From assembly GCF_000407365.1 (NCBI RefSeq), contig NZ_ASVU01000001.1, positions 186,001 to 250,000 of the forward strand: 64,000 nucleotides of DNA, read 5' to 3'. Numbering within the stretch: the first letter of the stretch is position 1; each line of letters starts with the position of its first letter. Below are positions 19,244-28,602 of this stretch, in pieces. A program made the translations under genes and the position numbers. The notes beneath the pieces were generated by a model. It made no database searches, was not told where the DNA came from, and worked only from the letters and a program-made list of their open reading frames with translations. The stretch comes from Enterococcus asini ATCC 700915 (GTDB lineage Bacteria > Bacillota > Bacilli > Lactobacillales > Enterococcaceae).

Positions 19244-20335
19244 CTACTCTTCGTAGCTTTCCAAACGAGCGTCGAAGTCTTCTTCTGACTCGTTGAAACG
19301 CATTACGTGGATGTCTTCCGGTTCAAAGTACAAGCCCACCTGACTGCCTTCTTTGGCTTTTCTAGTGGAGTGAACCATCCACTCATTGCCATCTTCATCG
19401 TAGCAGATGATTTCATAGTGCACCCCACGAAACAGTTGGGTGTCGACTTTCACCACTAGTTTGCCTTTTTCCGCTGTGGTAATATTCAAATCTTCTGGGC
19501 GTAAGACAACTTCTACCGGTTCATTGGGACGCATTCCACCATCCACACAGACGAATTGTTTGCCCACGAATTCCACCAGGTTGTCTTCAATCATAGTACC
19601 TTTTACAATATTGGACTCACCCACGAAGTCCGCAACAAAATGGTTAATCGGTTCATCGTAAATATCCACCGGAGTACCACTTTGAACGATTTTCCCTTTG
19701 TTCATGACAAAAATTTCGTCACTCATGGCCAGAGCTTCTTCCTGATCGTGGGTCACAAAGATAAAGGTAATGCCTAAGCGTTGTTGCAATTCCCGCAGTT
19801 CGTATTGCATATCTGTCCGCAGTTTTAAATCCAAGGCGGACAATGGTTCATCTAGTAAAAGGACTTTTGGTTCATTGACGATGGCTCTAGCGATCGCCAC
19901 TCGTTGCCGTTGTCCCCCGGACATTTCCGAGATTTCCCGTTTTTCGTACCCTTTTAATTGTACGAGTCGCAAAGCTTCCATCACTTTTTCTTGAATGGCT
20001 GCTTTGGACAACTTTTTAATCTTTAAGCCAAAAGCCACATTATCGAAGACGTTCATGTGAGGGAACAATGCGTAGTCCTGAAAAACCGTGTTCACCTGCC
20101 GTTTATTGGCGGGGATGTCATTGATTCGTTGACCATCGAAATAAATGTCCCCAGCCGTAGCTTCTGAAAAGCCGGCGATAATCCGCAGAATCGTGGTCTT
20201 CCCACAACCAGAAGGACCTAATAAGGTATAGAATTTCCCTTCTTCAATGTCAAAGCAGATGTCTTTTAAGACCGCATCCTCAGTGTCTTCGTAGCGTTTT
20301 GTTACATGTTCAAATGAAATGATTGATTTTGCCAA
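19244..20335 (-). CDS. potA: Spermidine/putrescine ABC transporter ATP-binding protein
   Basis: This 363-residue ATPase powers polyamine import. The ABC domain shows Walker [10 protein letters not shown], signature MSGGQRQR, Walker [13 protein letters not shown] and the H-loop [11 protein letters not shown]-terminal TOBE-like regulatory region starts near residue 240 ([12 protein letters not shown]). First gene of potABCD, with a weak promoter upstream (20401-20428). In several lactic acid bacteria murB precedes potA; here murB is 5 kb away. Confidence 0.96.
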   Translation of the reverse strand: MAKSIISFEHVTKRYEDTEDAVLKDICFDIEEGKFYTLLGPSGCGKTTILRIIAGFSEATAGDIYFDGQRINDIPANKRQVNTVFQDYALFPHMNVFDNVAFGLKIKKLSKAAIQEKVMEALRLVQLKGYEKREISEMSGGQRQRVAIARAIVNEPKVLLLDEPLSALDLKLRTDMQYELRELQQRLGITFIFVTHDQEEALAMSDEIFVMNKGKIVQSGTPVDIYDEPINHFVADFVGESNIVKGTMIEDNLVEFVGKQFVCVDGGMRPNEPVEVVLRPEDLNITTAEKGKLVVKVDTQLFRGVHYEIICYDEDGNEWMVHSTRKAKEGSQVGLYFEPEDIHVMRFNESEEDFDARLESYEE

Positions 20336-20400
20336 TTGTCTCCTCCCCTTATTGCAGACGGCACAAAATGCGCCCTTCTGTTGGTTTTTGGTTCTCTATA

Positions 20401-20428
20401 AGCATACTGATTCTATTCAAAAAAACAA
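20401..20428 (-). promoter_or_regulatory. Possible potABCD promoter
   Basis: TTGTTT (20428-20423), a 16-nt spacer and TATGCT (20406-20401) on the minus strand, 65 nt before potA. Boxes are not consensus, so support is moderate. Confidence 0.45.
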
Positions 20429-20483
20429 GTTAAAAATCTTTCAGATAACGTTAGCCTCACGGGTTCCCCAAAGGTATTGCTAC

Positions 20484-20521
20484 AAAAAAGCCCTCTGCTT
20501 AAGTGAAAGCAAAGGGCTTTT
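20484..20521 (-). terminator. Terminator of the ATP-grasp gene
   Basis: A stem of about 14 bp with small mismatches (AAAAGCCCTTTGCTT with its partner) followed by six U residues on the minus strand. Confidence 0.85.
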
Positions 20522-20544
20522 AAAATCAGACTTTGATGGTACGC

Positions 20545-21795
20545 CTATTTCACACTGAAATAGGTCTTAAAGCGTTTGTAGTAATTGTAAAACATGTATT
20601 TCATCAAGACCCAGCGCTGTAAGGAACGGTCTTTGTCATAAAATACCGTGGTGCCCCACCGGCCTTTTGCCAATAATTCTTCGGCGTAGCGCTTGTCTGG
20701 ACTATCCACCGCGTATTCTTCAAAAATCTTCTTCGGCACGCCTAGCCAGACTTTGGCATTAGCGGCTTTTTTGCGACCGTAACGAGTTGCTTCAAAAGGT
20801 GTGTTAAACACCCGGTCTTCCGCAACAAAAGTAGCTAGGTTAAAGCCGTTTAACGTCACGAAGAAACTGCTCCGACCTTGGCGCAAATTGATTTCAAAGA
20901 GTTTGAAGATGCCATCTCTGGTGTCATACTTCAAGTCAAAGTTGGCAAAACCACGATAGTTGATCTTTTGCAAGAAGGCTTTAATGGTTTGGTAGATGCC
21001 TTCATCTTCATCCGGCACGATGACCACATAGTTCCCCACGGAAGCCGGTGTCGGGTCTTCCAACAAAGGATGGCCTAAGAACATGAAACGCACGTTGCCA
21101 TTTTGATCCACGTAGGCATTAAGCACGCGCATGTTGCTGTCGTCTCCTGGGATAAAGTCTTGGGCAATCATTTCACTGGTGTAGCCGGCTTCGTAAAGGC
21201 GGTTTAAAATCACGTTAAACTCGGTCAAGTTGTCGATGATAAAGGCTTTTTTCCGTCCTTCAAAATGAATATCCAACCATTCCACACTGTTGGCCGGTTT
21301 TAATGCCACCGGAAAATCAAATGGCAGTGCCCGATCTAGCTTACCATCTTGCACCATATCTTTGGTGATGATCATGGTTTTTGGATAAGGTAGTTGGTAT
21401 TCTTCACAAGTTTCGTAAAAGCTGACTTTATTGGACAATTTCTTAAACAAATCGTAGTCATTAGCCGCAAAGAGAAAATGCTCCGACAACTCTTCTTTGT
21501 GCTTGGCTAATAATTCTGCATAGCCATCTCCACAGGCCACCAATAAGTACTTTCCTTCAGGATCGTTGAAAACTTCTTTTTGCAATTTACGCATGGTTTC
21601 AATAAAGACCGGATCATCATGAAAATCATGAACCAAACGGACTTCGACAATTTTACTGTAGCGGGTCGGCGCCAACTGATCCGAGGCATAAGCAATGGAC
21701 TTGATTCCATAGGCTTCATAAAATCCCCGGGCCATCCCGTAGACATTCATATCACTTCCCAACAAAATCGGCGTAAATTTTGTGGCTTCACTCAT
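20545..21795 (-). CDS. ATP-grasp ligase, D-aspartate ligase (Asl)-like
   Basis: This 416-residue protein is an ATP-grasp carboxylate-amine ligase. Features include an N-terminal LLGSDMNVYGMARGFYEAYG, a nucleotide-binding PVALKPANSVEW strand, an IAQDFIPGDDSNMRV segment and the Mg-binding FKLFEINLRQGRSS motif near residue 300. It strongly resembles the family of Enterococcus/Lactococcus ligases that add D-Asp to the Lys of peptidoglycan precursors, but that substrate is inferred. No aspartate racemase (racD) is adjacent. Either TTG 21798 or ATG 21795 could start it; I used the ATG. It has its own promoter and terminator. Confidence 0.75.
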   Translation of the reverse strand: MSEATKFTPILLGSDMNVYGMARGFYEAYGIKSIAYASDQLAPTRYSKIVEVRLVHDFHDDPVFIETMRKLQKEVFNDPEGKYLLVACGDGYAELLAKHKEELSEHFLFAANDYDLFKKLSNKVSFYETCEEYQLPYPKTMIITKDMVQDGKLDRALPFDFPVALKPANSVEWLDIHFEGRKKAFIIDNLTEFNVILNRLYEAGYTSEMIAQDFIPGDDSNMRVLNAYVDQNGNVRFMFLGHPLLEDPTPASVGNYVVIVPDEDEGIYQTIKAFLQKINYRGFANFDLKYDTRDGIFKLFEINLRQGRSSFFVTLNGFNLATFVAEDRVFNTPFEATRYGRKKAANAKVWLGVPKKIFEEYAVDSPDKRYAEELLAKGRWGTTVFYDKDRSLQRWVLMKYMFYNYYKRFKTYFSVK

Positions 21796-21905
21796 CAACT
21801 ACACATCCTTATTTATTCTCGCAGTCATTCGTCAAAAACGGAGAACTGTTCCTGAAAAACCTCCCAGCGTAACGCGACACGCACAGGGACATTTCTAACA
21901 GAGTT

Positions 21906-21933
21906 ATCATACCATACAGACCCGGTAAATCAA
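21906..21933 (-). promoter_or_regulatory. Promoter of the ATP-grasp gene
   Basis: TTGATT (21933-21928), a 16-nt spacer and extended -10 TGG-TATGAT (21911-21906) on the minus strand, about 110 nt before the start. Confidence 0.6.
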
Positions 21934-22080
21934 GAAATACCCCTTTGAAAACCCTACTCTTAACATAGAAAAAGAAAAGAAAATTTTCACACAAGAGAAA
22001 TTCTCCTCCCGCATCTGGCTATCGTTTGTGGTATGATGTCAGAAAAGAAAGCTTTAGGATAGGAAGAAGGAGGGAATCTT

Positions 22081-23046
22081 TTGTCTAAGATGCAAGCGTT
22101 ACGAGTCAATCGCCAAGAAAAATATGAGTGGGAAATCAAGGAAATTCCCCGCCCTACACCGGCAGACGGAGAAGTCTTGGTAAAGATCGCTTATTCCGGG
22201 CTCAACTATAAAGATGCTTTGGCACTGACGGATGCCGGCGTGATCCGTTCCTTTCCCCGAACACCAGGAATCGACCTTGCAGGTGTCGTAGTGGAAAGCA
22301 AAAATCCAGACTTCACTCCAGGGGACCAAGTTTATGGGACAGGGTTTGGCATTGGGGTCAGCTGGGACGGTGGCTTTAGCGAATACCAAACACTCCCTGG
22401 AAAATGGTTGTTGCCCTTGCCAGAAAACCTCGCTCCCTGGGAAGCCATGGCTTTTGGGACTGCCGGCTTAACCGCTGCCCTGTGTGTTGCCGCCATTACC
22501 CAAAAGGTACAGCTAGATGAACCCGTCTTAATCACCGGTGCTACTGGTGGTGTCGGTAGCATGGCGTATCATTTATTGTCCAAACTAGGCTATCGTGATT
22601 TGACGATCCTCAGCAGAAAAGAAAATGCTCCTAGTCTTTTTCCTAAGGCAAAGGACGTCTTGAATCCAGAAGTCTTTTTAATAGAAGAAAAACCACTAAA
22701 TAGTCAACTTTTTGCTGGCATTGTGGACACAGTGGGCGGTGATTTACTAGCCAAACTATTGCCTCATGTTCATTACGGCGGTATCGTAGCCGCCTGTGGC
22801 AATGCTGGTGGCATCAAGCTCAACACCACGGTTCTCCCTTTTATCTTGCGGGGCATTACTCTAGCCGGCATCGATTCAGTGAATGCCACAAGCCAGGACC
22901 GACAAAAAGCTTGGAACCTTTTGATTGAGCACAAAGACTTGTTACAAGAAATTGTCTTGCAAGAAATTTCCTTACCCGATGTTCCCACTGTGGCGGCTAG
23001 CCTTAGAGCAGGCACCCACACAGGACGCACAATCGTAAAATTGTAG
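22081..23046 (+). CDS. YhdH/YhfP-family quinone oxidoreductase (MDR superfamily)
   Basis: This 321-residue zinc-free medium-chain reductase resembles YhdH/YhfP and AcuI, NADPH-dependent reductases of acryloyl-CoA or quinone-like enones. It shows YSGLNYKDALALTDAG, TPGIDLAGVV and the dinucleotide-binding ITGATGGVGSMAYHLL motif. The start is a TTG at 22081 with GGAGGG 8 nt upstream; the ATG nine nt later is too far from the site. coaB follows 9 nt after the stop, so the gene may lead a four-gene transcript. Confidence 0.9.
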   Translation: MSKMQALRVNRQEKYEWEIKEIPRPTPADGEVLVKIAYSGLNYKDALALTDAGVIRSFPRTPGIDLAGVVVESKNPDFTPGDQVYGTGFGIGVSWDGGFSEYQTLPGKWLLPLPENLAPWEAMAFGTAGLTAALCVAAITQKVQLDEPVLITGATGGVGSMAYHLLSKLGYRDLTILSRKENAPSLFPKAKDVLNPEVFLIEEKPLNSQLFAGIVDTVGGDLLAKLLPHVHYGGIVAACGNAGGIKLNTTVLPFILRGITLAGIDSVNATSQDRQKAWNLLIEHKDLLQEIVLQEISLPDVPTVAASLRAGTHTGRTIVKL

Positions 23047-23055
23047 GTGATCAGT

Positions 23056-23820
23056 ATGCGTATTTTAATCACGGCAGGCGGAACTGCTGAAAAAATCGAC
23101 CAAGTCCGTTCCATTACCAACCATTCTTCTGGTAGTCTCGGCGTGGAATTAGCCAAAGCGGCTTTACAAAAAGGGACGATTACAGTGGACTATGTCTGGG
23201 CCAAAGGTGCTCTATTGCCACCAAAGGATCCCCGGATTACATTACATCCCGTAACCGACACCGCCGACTTAGAAAAAACCATGGCACAACTTCTACAAGC
23301 TCATACCTATGGCGCGGTGATTCACGCCATGGCAGTAAGTGACTTCACGCCAGAAATCGCCGCCACCCAAGAAGACCTTATCCAAGGCATGAATACGTGG
23401 CTGGCTACAAAAAAAGACGCAAACTTTACAGCAGAAGACGTTCCCGATTTACTAAGAGCAATTTTAGAAAAAAGTCAGTCTGCTACGAAGCTCTCTTCTA
23501 AAACTGAGCATTTATTCATGGTTTTAAAGCAGACACCGAAAGTAATCGGACGCATTAAAGCGTTGCAGCCAGAAACTCAGCTGGTAGGCTTCAAACTTTT
23601 AGTGGATGTCTCTTCTACTGAACTTCTGACAGTCGCCAGAGCAGCACTAGAGAAAAATCAGGCGGACTATGTCCTAGCCAATGATTTAACCTCCATTCAC
23701 GAAGGGCAGCACCATGGCTATCTCTTGGACAAAAAGGGCATCGTAGCCGAGGCAAATACGAAGGCGGAGATTGCTCACTTGATTCTGGATACTCTTTTAG
23801 AAAGGCAGGAAGTACGATGA
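23056..23820 (+). CDS. coaB: Phosphopantothenate-cysteine ligase
   Basis: This 254-residue enzyme joins cysteine to 4'-phosphopantothenate in CoA synthesis. Family marks: ILITAGGTAEKIDQVRSITNHSSG (nucleotide site), AMAVSDFTP, and the substrate-binding VGFKLLVDV with the Lys. As in streptococci and enterococci, the CoaB and CoaC activities are on separate proteins. I chose the ATG at 23056 over the in-frame GTG at 23047 because of the GGTGATC site. Its stop overlaps coaC by 4 nt. Confidence 0.94.
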   Translation: MRILITAGGTAEKIDQVRSITNHSSGSLGVELAKAALQKGTITVDYVWAKGALLPPKDPRITLHPVTDTADLEKTMAQLLQAHTYGAVIHAMAVSDFTPEIAATQEDLIQGMNTWLATKKDANFTAEDVPDLLRAILEKSQSATKLSSKTEHLFMVLKQTPKVIGRIKALQPETQLVGFKLLVDVSSTELLTVARAALEKNQADYVLANDLTSIHEGQHHGYLLDKKGIVAEANTKAEIAHLILDTLLERQEVR

Positions 23821-24374
23821 AACGACCTCATATTTTGCTAGGCGTCTCTGCTAGCATCTCCGCTTACAAAGCAGCGGATTTAACCAATGAATTGACCAAA
23901 AAAGGTTATGCGGTAGATGTGTTAATGACCCGCAATGCAACAAAATTCATCACCCCCTTAACCTTGCAATCACTTTCCAAACGTCCGGTCTATCTGGATG
24001 TCATGGCGGAAAGCCAGCCGAATCTGATTACCCATATCGAGCTAGCGAAAAAAGCCGACTTACTGGTAATCGCTCCGGCCACAGCCAATACTATTGGCAA
24101 AATCGCCAATGGTATCGCTGATGATATGGTCTCCACAGTAGCCATGGCGGTTCACCCGGGAACACCGAAATTAGTGGCTCCCGCCATGAACACCTATATG
24201 TATCAAAATCCCGTGAACCAAAAGAATCTGAACTATTTAAAAGAAATCGGCTACAAAGAAATCGAACCTCGGGAAGCCATGTTAGCCTGCGGTGATTTTG
24301 GCCGTGGGGCATTGGCCACCATTGAAGATATCGTAGCGGCGATTGAAAACGAACTCGCCGCACTAGAAGACTAG
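23817..24374 (+). CDS. coaC: Phosphopantothenoylcysteine decarboxylase
   Basis: This 185-residue flavoprotein decarboxylates phosphopantothenoylcysteine to phosphopantetheine. It has the HFCD-family start ILLGVSASISAYKAADL, catalytic His in NLITHIELAKKADLLVIAPATANTIGK, and the PAMNTYMY and ACGDFGRG (Cys) motifs. Short CoaC-only form. It overlaps coaB by ATGA and is followed by an ECF S-component gene 22 nt later. Confidence 0.95.
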   Translation: MKRPHILLGVSASISAYKAADLTNELTKKGYAVDVLMTRNATKFITPLTLQSLSKRPVYLDVMAESQPNLITHIELAKKADLLVIAPATANTIGKIANGIADDMVSTVAMAVHPGTPKLVAPAMNTYMYQNPVNQKNLNYLKEIGYKEIEPREAMLACGDFGRGALATIEDIVAAIENELAALED

Positions 24375-24396
24375 CTGCAAGGAGCGTACTCATCCA

Positions 24397-25038
24397 ATGA
24401 AAAATAAGAAGACCTTTGATATCGTATTAACCGCCTTCTTTCTAGGCATCATGATTTTAATGAGCGTGGTTCCCTTTCTCGGCTTTATCCCGATTGGACC
24501 ATTAAATGCTACCATCCTCCACGTACCGGTAATTATCGGTTCGGTGATTTTAGGCCCCCGCTTAGGTGCTTTTTTGGGCACATCCTTTGGGGTCATGAGC
24601 GTGATTAATGCCACTACTCGCCCTAGCGCCCTGTCCTTTGTCTTCTCCCCTTTCATCCCCATTATCGGGACGAGTCACGGAAGTTGGAAAGCCTTATTAG
24701 TCGCTTTAGTTCCACGAATTCTTGTGGGAATCGTGCCTTATTACGTTTACAAATTTGGTCAGCGCTTCTTCAAAGGAAAAACCAATAGCATCTCGCTGTT
24801 TCTCGCTGGGATTGCCGGTGGGTTGACCAATACCTTATTGGTTATGAACTTGATTTATTTCTTATTCAAAGACTCGTATGGTCAGATTATCAAAAAAGGC
24901 GCCGACCAAGTCTACGGCGCCATCTTAGCGGTCATTGCTACCCAAGGCGTTCCCGAGGCGATTGTGGCCGGTATTCTAACTGCCGCCGTAGCCAGTATTC
25001 TCTTGCGTCTGCGTAAGCAAAACGCCCTGGGGAACTAA
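24397..25038 (+). CDS. panT: ECF transporter S component, probably for pantothenate
   Basis: This 213-residue membrane protein has about six hydrophobic helices and an N-terminal cytoplasmic RK-rich start, as in ECF substrate-capture (S) components. Adjacent coaB-coaC point to pantothenate, matching the PanT group of lactic acid bacteria. The energy-coupling EcfAA'T module is not in this window and would be shared. The site AAGGAG is 12 nt from the ATG, rather far. Ends at a strong bidirectional terminator. Confidence 0.8.
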   Translation: MKNKKTFDIVLTAFFLGIMILMSVVPFLGFIPIGPLNATILHVPVIIGSVILGPRLGAFLGTSFGVMSVINATTRPSALSFVFSPFIPIIGTSHGSWKALLVALVPRILVGIVPYYVYKFGQRFFKGKTNSISLFLAGIAGGLTNTLLVMNLIYFLFKDSYGQIIKKGADQVYGAILAVIATQGVPEAIVAGILTAAVASILLRLRKQNALGN

Positions 25039-25050
25039 CAGTTTGCAAAC

Positions 25051-25094
25051 AAAAAGCTTGTGCTGATCTTTAAAGGTCAGCACAAGCTTTTTTT
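25051..25094. terminator. Bidirectional terminator between the ECF S-component and murB
   Basis: A perfect 16-bp stem (25051-25066 with 25077-25092) with A and T runs on both sides. Confidence 0.9.
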
Positions 25095-25099
25095 ATTTG

Positions 25100-25999
25100 C
25101 TACACTTCTTCGCCAATAATGCGGACTTCAGTTTCCAATGTTACACCAAATTTTTCCAAGATGGTCTTTTGAATGTACGCAATCAGCTCCAAGTAGTCCG
25201 TGGCGGTGGCATTGTCCACATTTACGATAAAGCCAGCATGCTTTTCGGAAATCTGAGCGCCTCCCCATTTCATCCCTTGAAGGCCTGCGTCTTGAATCAA
25301 TTTCCCGGTGTAATGACCCACTGGACGCTTAAAGACACTCCCACAAGAAGGATATTCCAATGGTTGTTTCAACTGGCGCAATTCGGTGAGCTCTACCATG
25401 CGAGCTTTGATTTGGTCATAGTCGCCTTTTACTAAGCGGAAGCGCGCCCGTAAAATAATGGCTTGCAGTTCTTGAATTGCCGTGTGACGATAGGCAAAAT
25501 CCATGTCATCCTTGGTATAAGTCTGAATGCTTCCATCCGCCAGTAGCACGTCGCAAGATTCAAAAATCGTTTGAACTTCCCCGTCGTAAGCTCCAGCATT
25601 CATGAAGACAGCGCCCCCGACGCTCCCAGGGATCCCACAGGCGAATTCAAAGCCGGTTAAACTATGGTCCAGAGCCACATAAGTCGCGTCGATTAACTTA
25701 GCTCCGGCTTCCGCTGTCAAGAGTCCCTCTTCCACGGTGATGTCCGTCATATCGCTAAGCATAATTACCAAACCTCTGATGCCACCGTCTTTCACAATCA
25801 GGTTGCTGGCATTGCCCAAAATCAACCAAGGCATATTTTCGTCTTTACAATACAAGACCAACTCCCGTACTTCGTCAGCATTCTTAGGAAAAGCCAAAAA
25901 GTCTGCCGGCCCTCCGGTTTTGGTAAAGGTGTAATTCATCAATGGTTCGTCTACTAAAATCGCAATTTCAGGAAAAATTGCCGGAAGATTATTTTTCAA
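25100..25999 (-). CDS. murB: UDP-N-acetylenolpyruvoylglucosamine reductase
   Basis: This 299-residue FAD enzyme makes UDP-N-acetylmuramate for peptidoglycan. The FAD domain shows NYTFTKTGGPADFLAFP and IPGSVGGAVFMNAGAY; the catalytic Ser lies in YPSCGSVFKRP, and the last Glu-containing segment ends the protein. The start is a TTG at 25999 with AAAGGA nine nt upstream. Monocistronic here, unlike the murB-potABCD order of several related genera. Confidence 0.96.
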   Translation of the reverse strand: MKNNLPAIFPEIAILVDEPLMNYTFTKTGGPADFLAFPKNADEVRELVLYCKDENMPWLILGNASNLIVKDGGIRGLVIMLSDMTDITVEEGLLTAEAGAKLIDATYVALDHSLTGFEFACGIPGSVGGAVFMNAGAYDGEVQTIFESCDVLLADGSIQTYTKDDMDFAYRHTAIQELQAIILRARFRLVKGDYDQIKARMVELTELRQLKQPLEYPSCGSVFKRPVGHYTGKLIQDAGLQGMKWGGAQISEKHAGFIVNVDNATATDYLELIAYIQKTILEKFGVTLETEVRIIGEEV

Positions 26000-26092
26000 A
26001 GTAAAAATCCTTTCTACATAGCCCCTAATCGGCTCTTAGGTTAAACTCCCCTAAAACATCCTTTTCATTTTAGCACGACTTGCTTAGACTGG

Positions 26093-27007
26093 CTAGTCCT
26101 GAGAAGAATCCTTAAGAGCTTGCAAAAAGGCCTCACACAGTTCGTGACTCTTTAAAACATTGTCTTGGCACAAGTCGACTTCCTCTCCTCGTAAAGCGGC
26201 TAAAAAGGCTTGTAGCATTGGCTCAAAGCCCCGCTTGTGCAAGGTGGTTTCCCAATCGTTGCCTCGGTGTTGTATCACAGCCTCTTGAGTCACTTGGGTC
26301 AACTGGGTTAACTCTTGTAGTTCATAGTTGCCCCCAGGTGCGATCAGTTGATAGGACTCCTGATTGACCCCACTGGTGAGATCCATGTGTAAAGTAGCCA
26401 CCGTGTTTTTCGTGTGCAAGGTCAAGTGGGCTTGATACAACAGGCCGTCTTTGACCACGCCTCGGGCTTGCAACTTCTCAATCTCCTCATCCAACAAATA
26501 GACCGCAGTATCTACCAAGTGTAAAAACAAATCATAGACGACAAATTTCACCGGTTGAGGAGCGTCGATTCGATGCTTTTGCAAAATCAATAAGTGCTTG
26601 TCTGTTTGGTCTTTTAAAGGCTTCACCAAAGGAGCAAAGCGGCGATTAAAGCCCGCCATTAGCAATAAATTTTTCTCTTTAGCCAGTTGTAAAAGCTCGG
26701 CTACGACAACGGAATCTTCTGCGATTGGTTTATCCACAAAGACATGGACCCCCGCTTTTAAACAACGACGGATGTATTCACTGTGAACTTTGGTCGCCGC
26801 ATGAATCAAACAAGCGGAAATCCCTTCTTCCAATAATTCTTCTAGGCTAGTCACACAGTGGGTAAAGCCATACTCTTTTGCTAGCAACTCTTTGGTTTTC
26901 TGATTCGTCGTCGCAAAGATGAAGTCCCCTTGGCCGCGATTTTGCCCATACAAAGGTAAATAAGCCTTCTGAGCGATATTGCCGATTCCAATGACACCGA
27001 TTTTCAT
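26093..27007 (-). CDS. Gfo/Idh/MocA-family oxidoreductase
   Basis: This 304-residue NAD(P)-dependent oxidoreductase has the Rossmann start KIGVIGIGNIAQKAYLP and the conserved HVFVDKPIAEDS motif (catalytic Lys of the EKP type). Substrate cannot be predicted; such enzymes often act on sugars, inositols or sugar nucleotides. I chose the ATG at 27007 (site AAAGGAGGAA) rather than 27046. It is a single gene; no sugar genes are nearby. Confidence 0.88.
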   Translation of the reverse strand: MKIGVIGIGNIAQKAYLPLYGQNRGQGDFIFATTNQKTKELLAKEYGFTHCVTSLEELLEEGISACLIHAATKVHSEYIRRCLKAGVHVFVDKPIAEDSVVVAELLQLAKEKNLLLMAGFNRRFAPLVKPLKDQTDKHLLILQKHRIDAPQPVKFVVYDLFLHLVDTAVYLLDEEIEKLQARGVVKDGLLYQAHLTLHTKNTVATLHMDLTSGVNQESYQLIAPGGNYELQELTQLTQVTQEAVIQHRGNDWETTLHKRGFEPMLQAFLAALRGEEVDLCQDNVLKSHELCEAFLQALKDSSQD

Positions 27008-27130
27008 TTTAGTTCCTCCTTTATTTAGGTAAAGTCCCAGACTCATCCGGGCTTTCTTGCGTACAGATTTCTTTCATCTTACCCTATTTTTCGCTAGAAT
27101 GGATACAAATAGATCGGAGGGCGTTAGCAG

Positions 27131-27886
27131 TTGAAATGTATCTCATGGAACGTGAATGGCTTACGAGCCGTTATGAAAAAGAATTTTATGGAAGTTTTTG
27201 ATGAATTAGACGCAGATTTTTTCTGTCTTCAAGAAACCAAACTCCAAGCAGGACAAATCGAAATGGATCTGCCCGGGTATTACGAGTATTGGAACTACGC
27301 AGAAAAGAAAGGCTATTCCGGCACGGCCATCTTTGCCAAAGAACAAGCGCTGTCCGTTAACTACGGCATCGGCATTGCCGAACATGACTTGGAAGGCCGG
27401 GTGATTACTTTGGAATACCCGGAATTTTACCTAGTTTGTTGTTACACCCCAAATTCTCAAAACCAATTAAAACGCTTGGATTATCGTATGAACTGGGAAG
27501 ACGATTTCCGAGAGTATCTGACGAATTTAAAAGCACAAAAAAGCGTGATTTTATGTGGCGATTTAAATGTCGCCCACGAAAATATCGACTTAAAAAATTG
27601 GAAAACCAATCAAAAGAACGCCGGATTTACACCAGAAGAACGAAATAAATTCACGGAACTCTTGGCAGCAGGCTTCACCGATAGTTTCCGCTACTTCTAT
27701 CCAGAGCAAGAAGGGATTTATTCTTGGTGGAGTTATCGTTTCAACGCCCGGGCCAATAATGCCGGGTGGCGCATCGATTACTTCGTGGTTTCCGATGATT
27801 TACAAGACAAGCTCGTGGATGCCAAAATTCACACGGAAATTTTTGGCAGCGACCATTGTCCTGTGGAACTAGACCTACAGTTATAA
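27131..27886 (+). CDS. exoA: Exodeoxyribonuclease III / AP endonuclease
   Basis: This 251-residue enzyme repairs abasic sites and 3' blocked ends. It carries the EEP-family residues: WNVNGLRA, QETKLQ (metal-binding Glu), GDLNVAHENIDL (Asp and Asn) and the closing GSDHCPVELD (Asp-His). The start is a TTG with GGAGGG upstream. A large terminator follows at 27896-27958. Confidence 0.95.
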   Translation: MKCISWNVNGLRAVMKKNFMEVFDELDADFFCLQETKLQAGQIEMDLPGYYEYWNYAEKKGYSGTAIFAKEQALSVNYGIGIAEHDLEGRVITLEYPEFYLVCCYTPNSQNQLKRLDYRMNWEDDFREYLTNLKAQKSVILCGDLNVAHENIDLKNWKTNQKNAGFTPEERNKFTELLAAGFTDSFRYFYPEQEGIYSWWSYRFNARANNAGWRIDYFVVSDDLQDKLVDAKIHTEIFGSDHCPVELDLQL

Positions 27887-27895
27887 TCAGCAATG

Positions 27896-27958
27896 CCCCA
27901 TAACTAGGCACTTTGCAAGTAATCTAAGCAAAGTGCCCGGTTGTGGGTCTTTTTTTTC
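27896..27958 (+). terminator. Terminator of exoA
   Basis: A 9-bp inner stem GCACTTTGC/GCAAAGTGC extended by further pairing outside it, then a T run of ten. Confidence 0.85.
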
Positions 27959-28038
27959 TATTAAGAAATGTGTCACGGACAATTTTTTGTGATATAGTCA
28001 AGGCGCAAACAAACGTTTTTGTAAGGAGTGTTGTCGGG

Positions 28039-28572
28039 ATGAACTTTATCGCGATGGATTTTGAAACAGCCAATGCCAAACCCTACAGCGCCTGTTCCTT
28101 GGCACTTGTCATGGTTCGTGACAGCCGGATTGTAGGGGAATACTATACGTTGATTCAACCGGAAACTGACTTTTTCTGGCGTAATATCCAGATTCATAAA
28201 ATCCACCCTCAAGACGTGGTAGATGCCCCAAAATTTCCAGACGTTTGGCAACAGATCAACCAATACTTTAATCCCCAAAGCCTGATTGTGGCCCACAATG
28301 CGGCTTTTGATAATAAAGTTTTGGCCGGATGCTTAGACTACTACGGCTTGGAAAAACCCGAGTATTTGTCCCTTTGCACGGTGCGCACAAGCCGGAAACT
28401 CTATCCAGAATGCAGTAACCATCGTTTAAACACCATGTGTGACTACTTAAACATCGGCTTGGACAATCACCATGATGCTTTAGAAGACAGTCGTGCTTGC
28501 GCTCAGATTCTTTTGCGGCAAGAGGACAGCTTTGGCACCGACCCTTTGAAAAAATTGGTCACGATACAATAA
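28039..28572 (+). CDS. DEDDh 3'-5' exonuclease
   Basis: This 177-residue protein is a DnaQ/RNase T-like exonuclease. Motif I is FIAMDFETAN (Asp and Glu), motif II has VAHNAAFDN, and motif III has HHDALEDSRACA (His and Asp), giving the DEDDh set. It resembles the free-standing epsilon-like proteins of Firmicutes rather than PolC. The ATG at 28039 with AAGGAGTG upstream was chosen over a longer frame. It may act in DNA or RNA end trimming. Confidence 0.88.
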   Translation: MNFIAMDFETANAKPYSACSLALVMVRDSRIVGEYYTLIQPETDFFWRNIQIHKIHPQDVVDAPKFPDVWQQINQYFNPQSLIVAHNAAFDNKVLAGCLDYYGLEKPEYLSLCTVRTSRKLYPECSNHRLNTMCDYLNIGLDNHHDALEDSRACAQILLRQEDSFGTDPLKKLVTIQ

Positions 28573-28602
28573 AAAGGACGCCTGTAAACGGGCGTCCTTT
28601 TT
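28571..28602. terminator. Bidirectional terminator between the exonuclease and GNAT genes
   Basis: A 12-bp stem AAAAAGGACGCC/GGCGTCCTTTTT with an 8-nt loop and A/T runs on both flanks, overlapping both stop codons. Confidence 0.9.
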
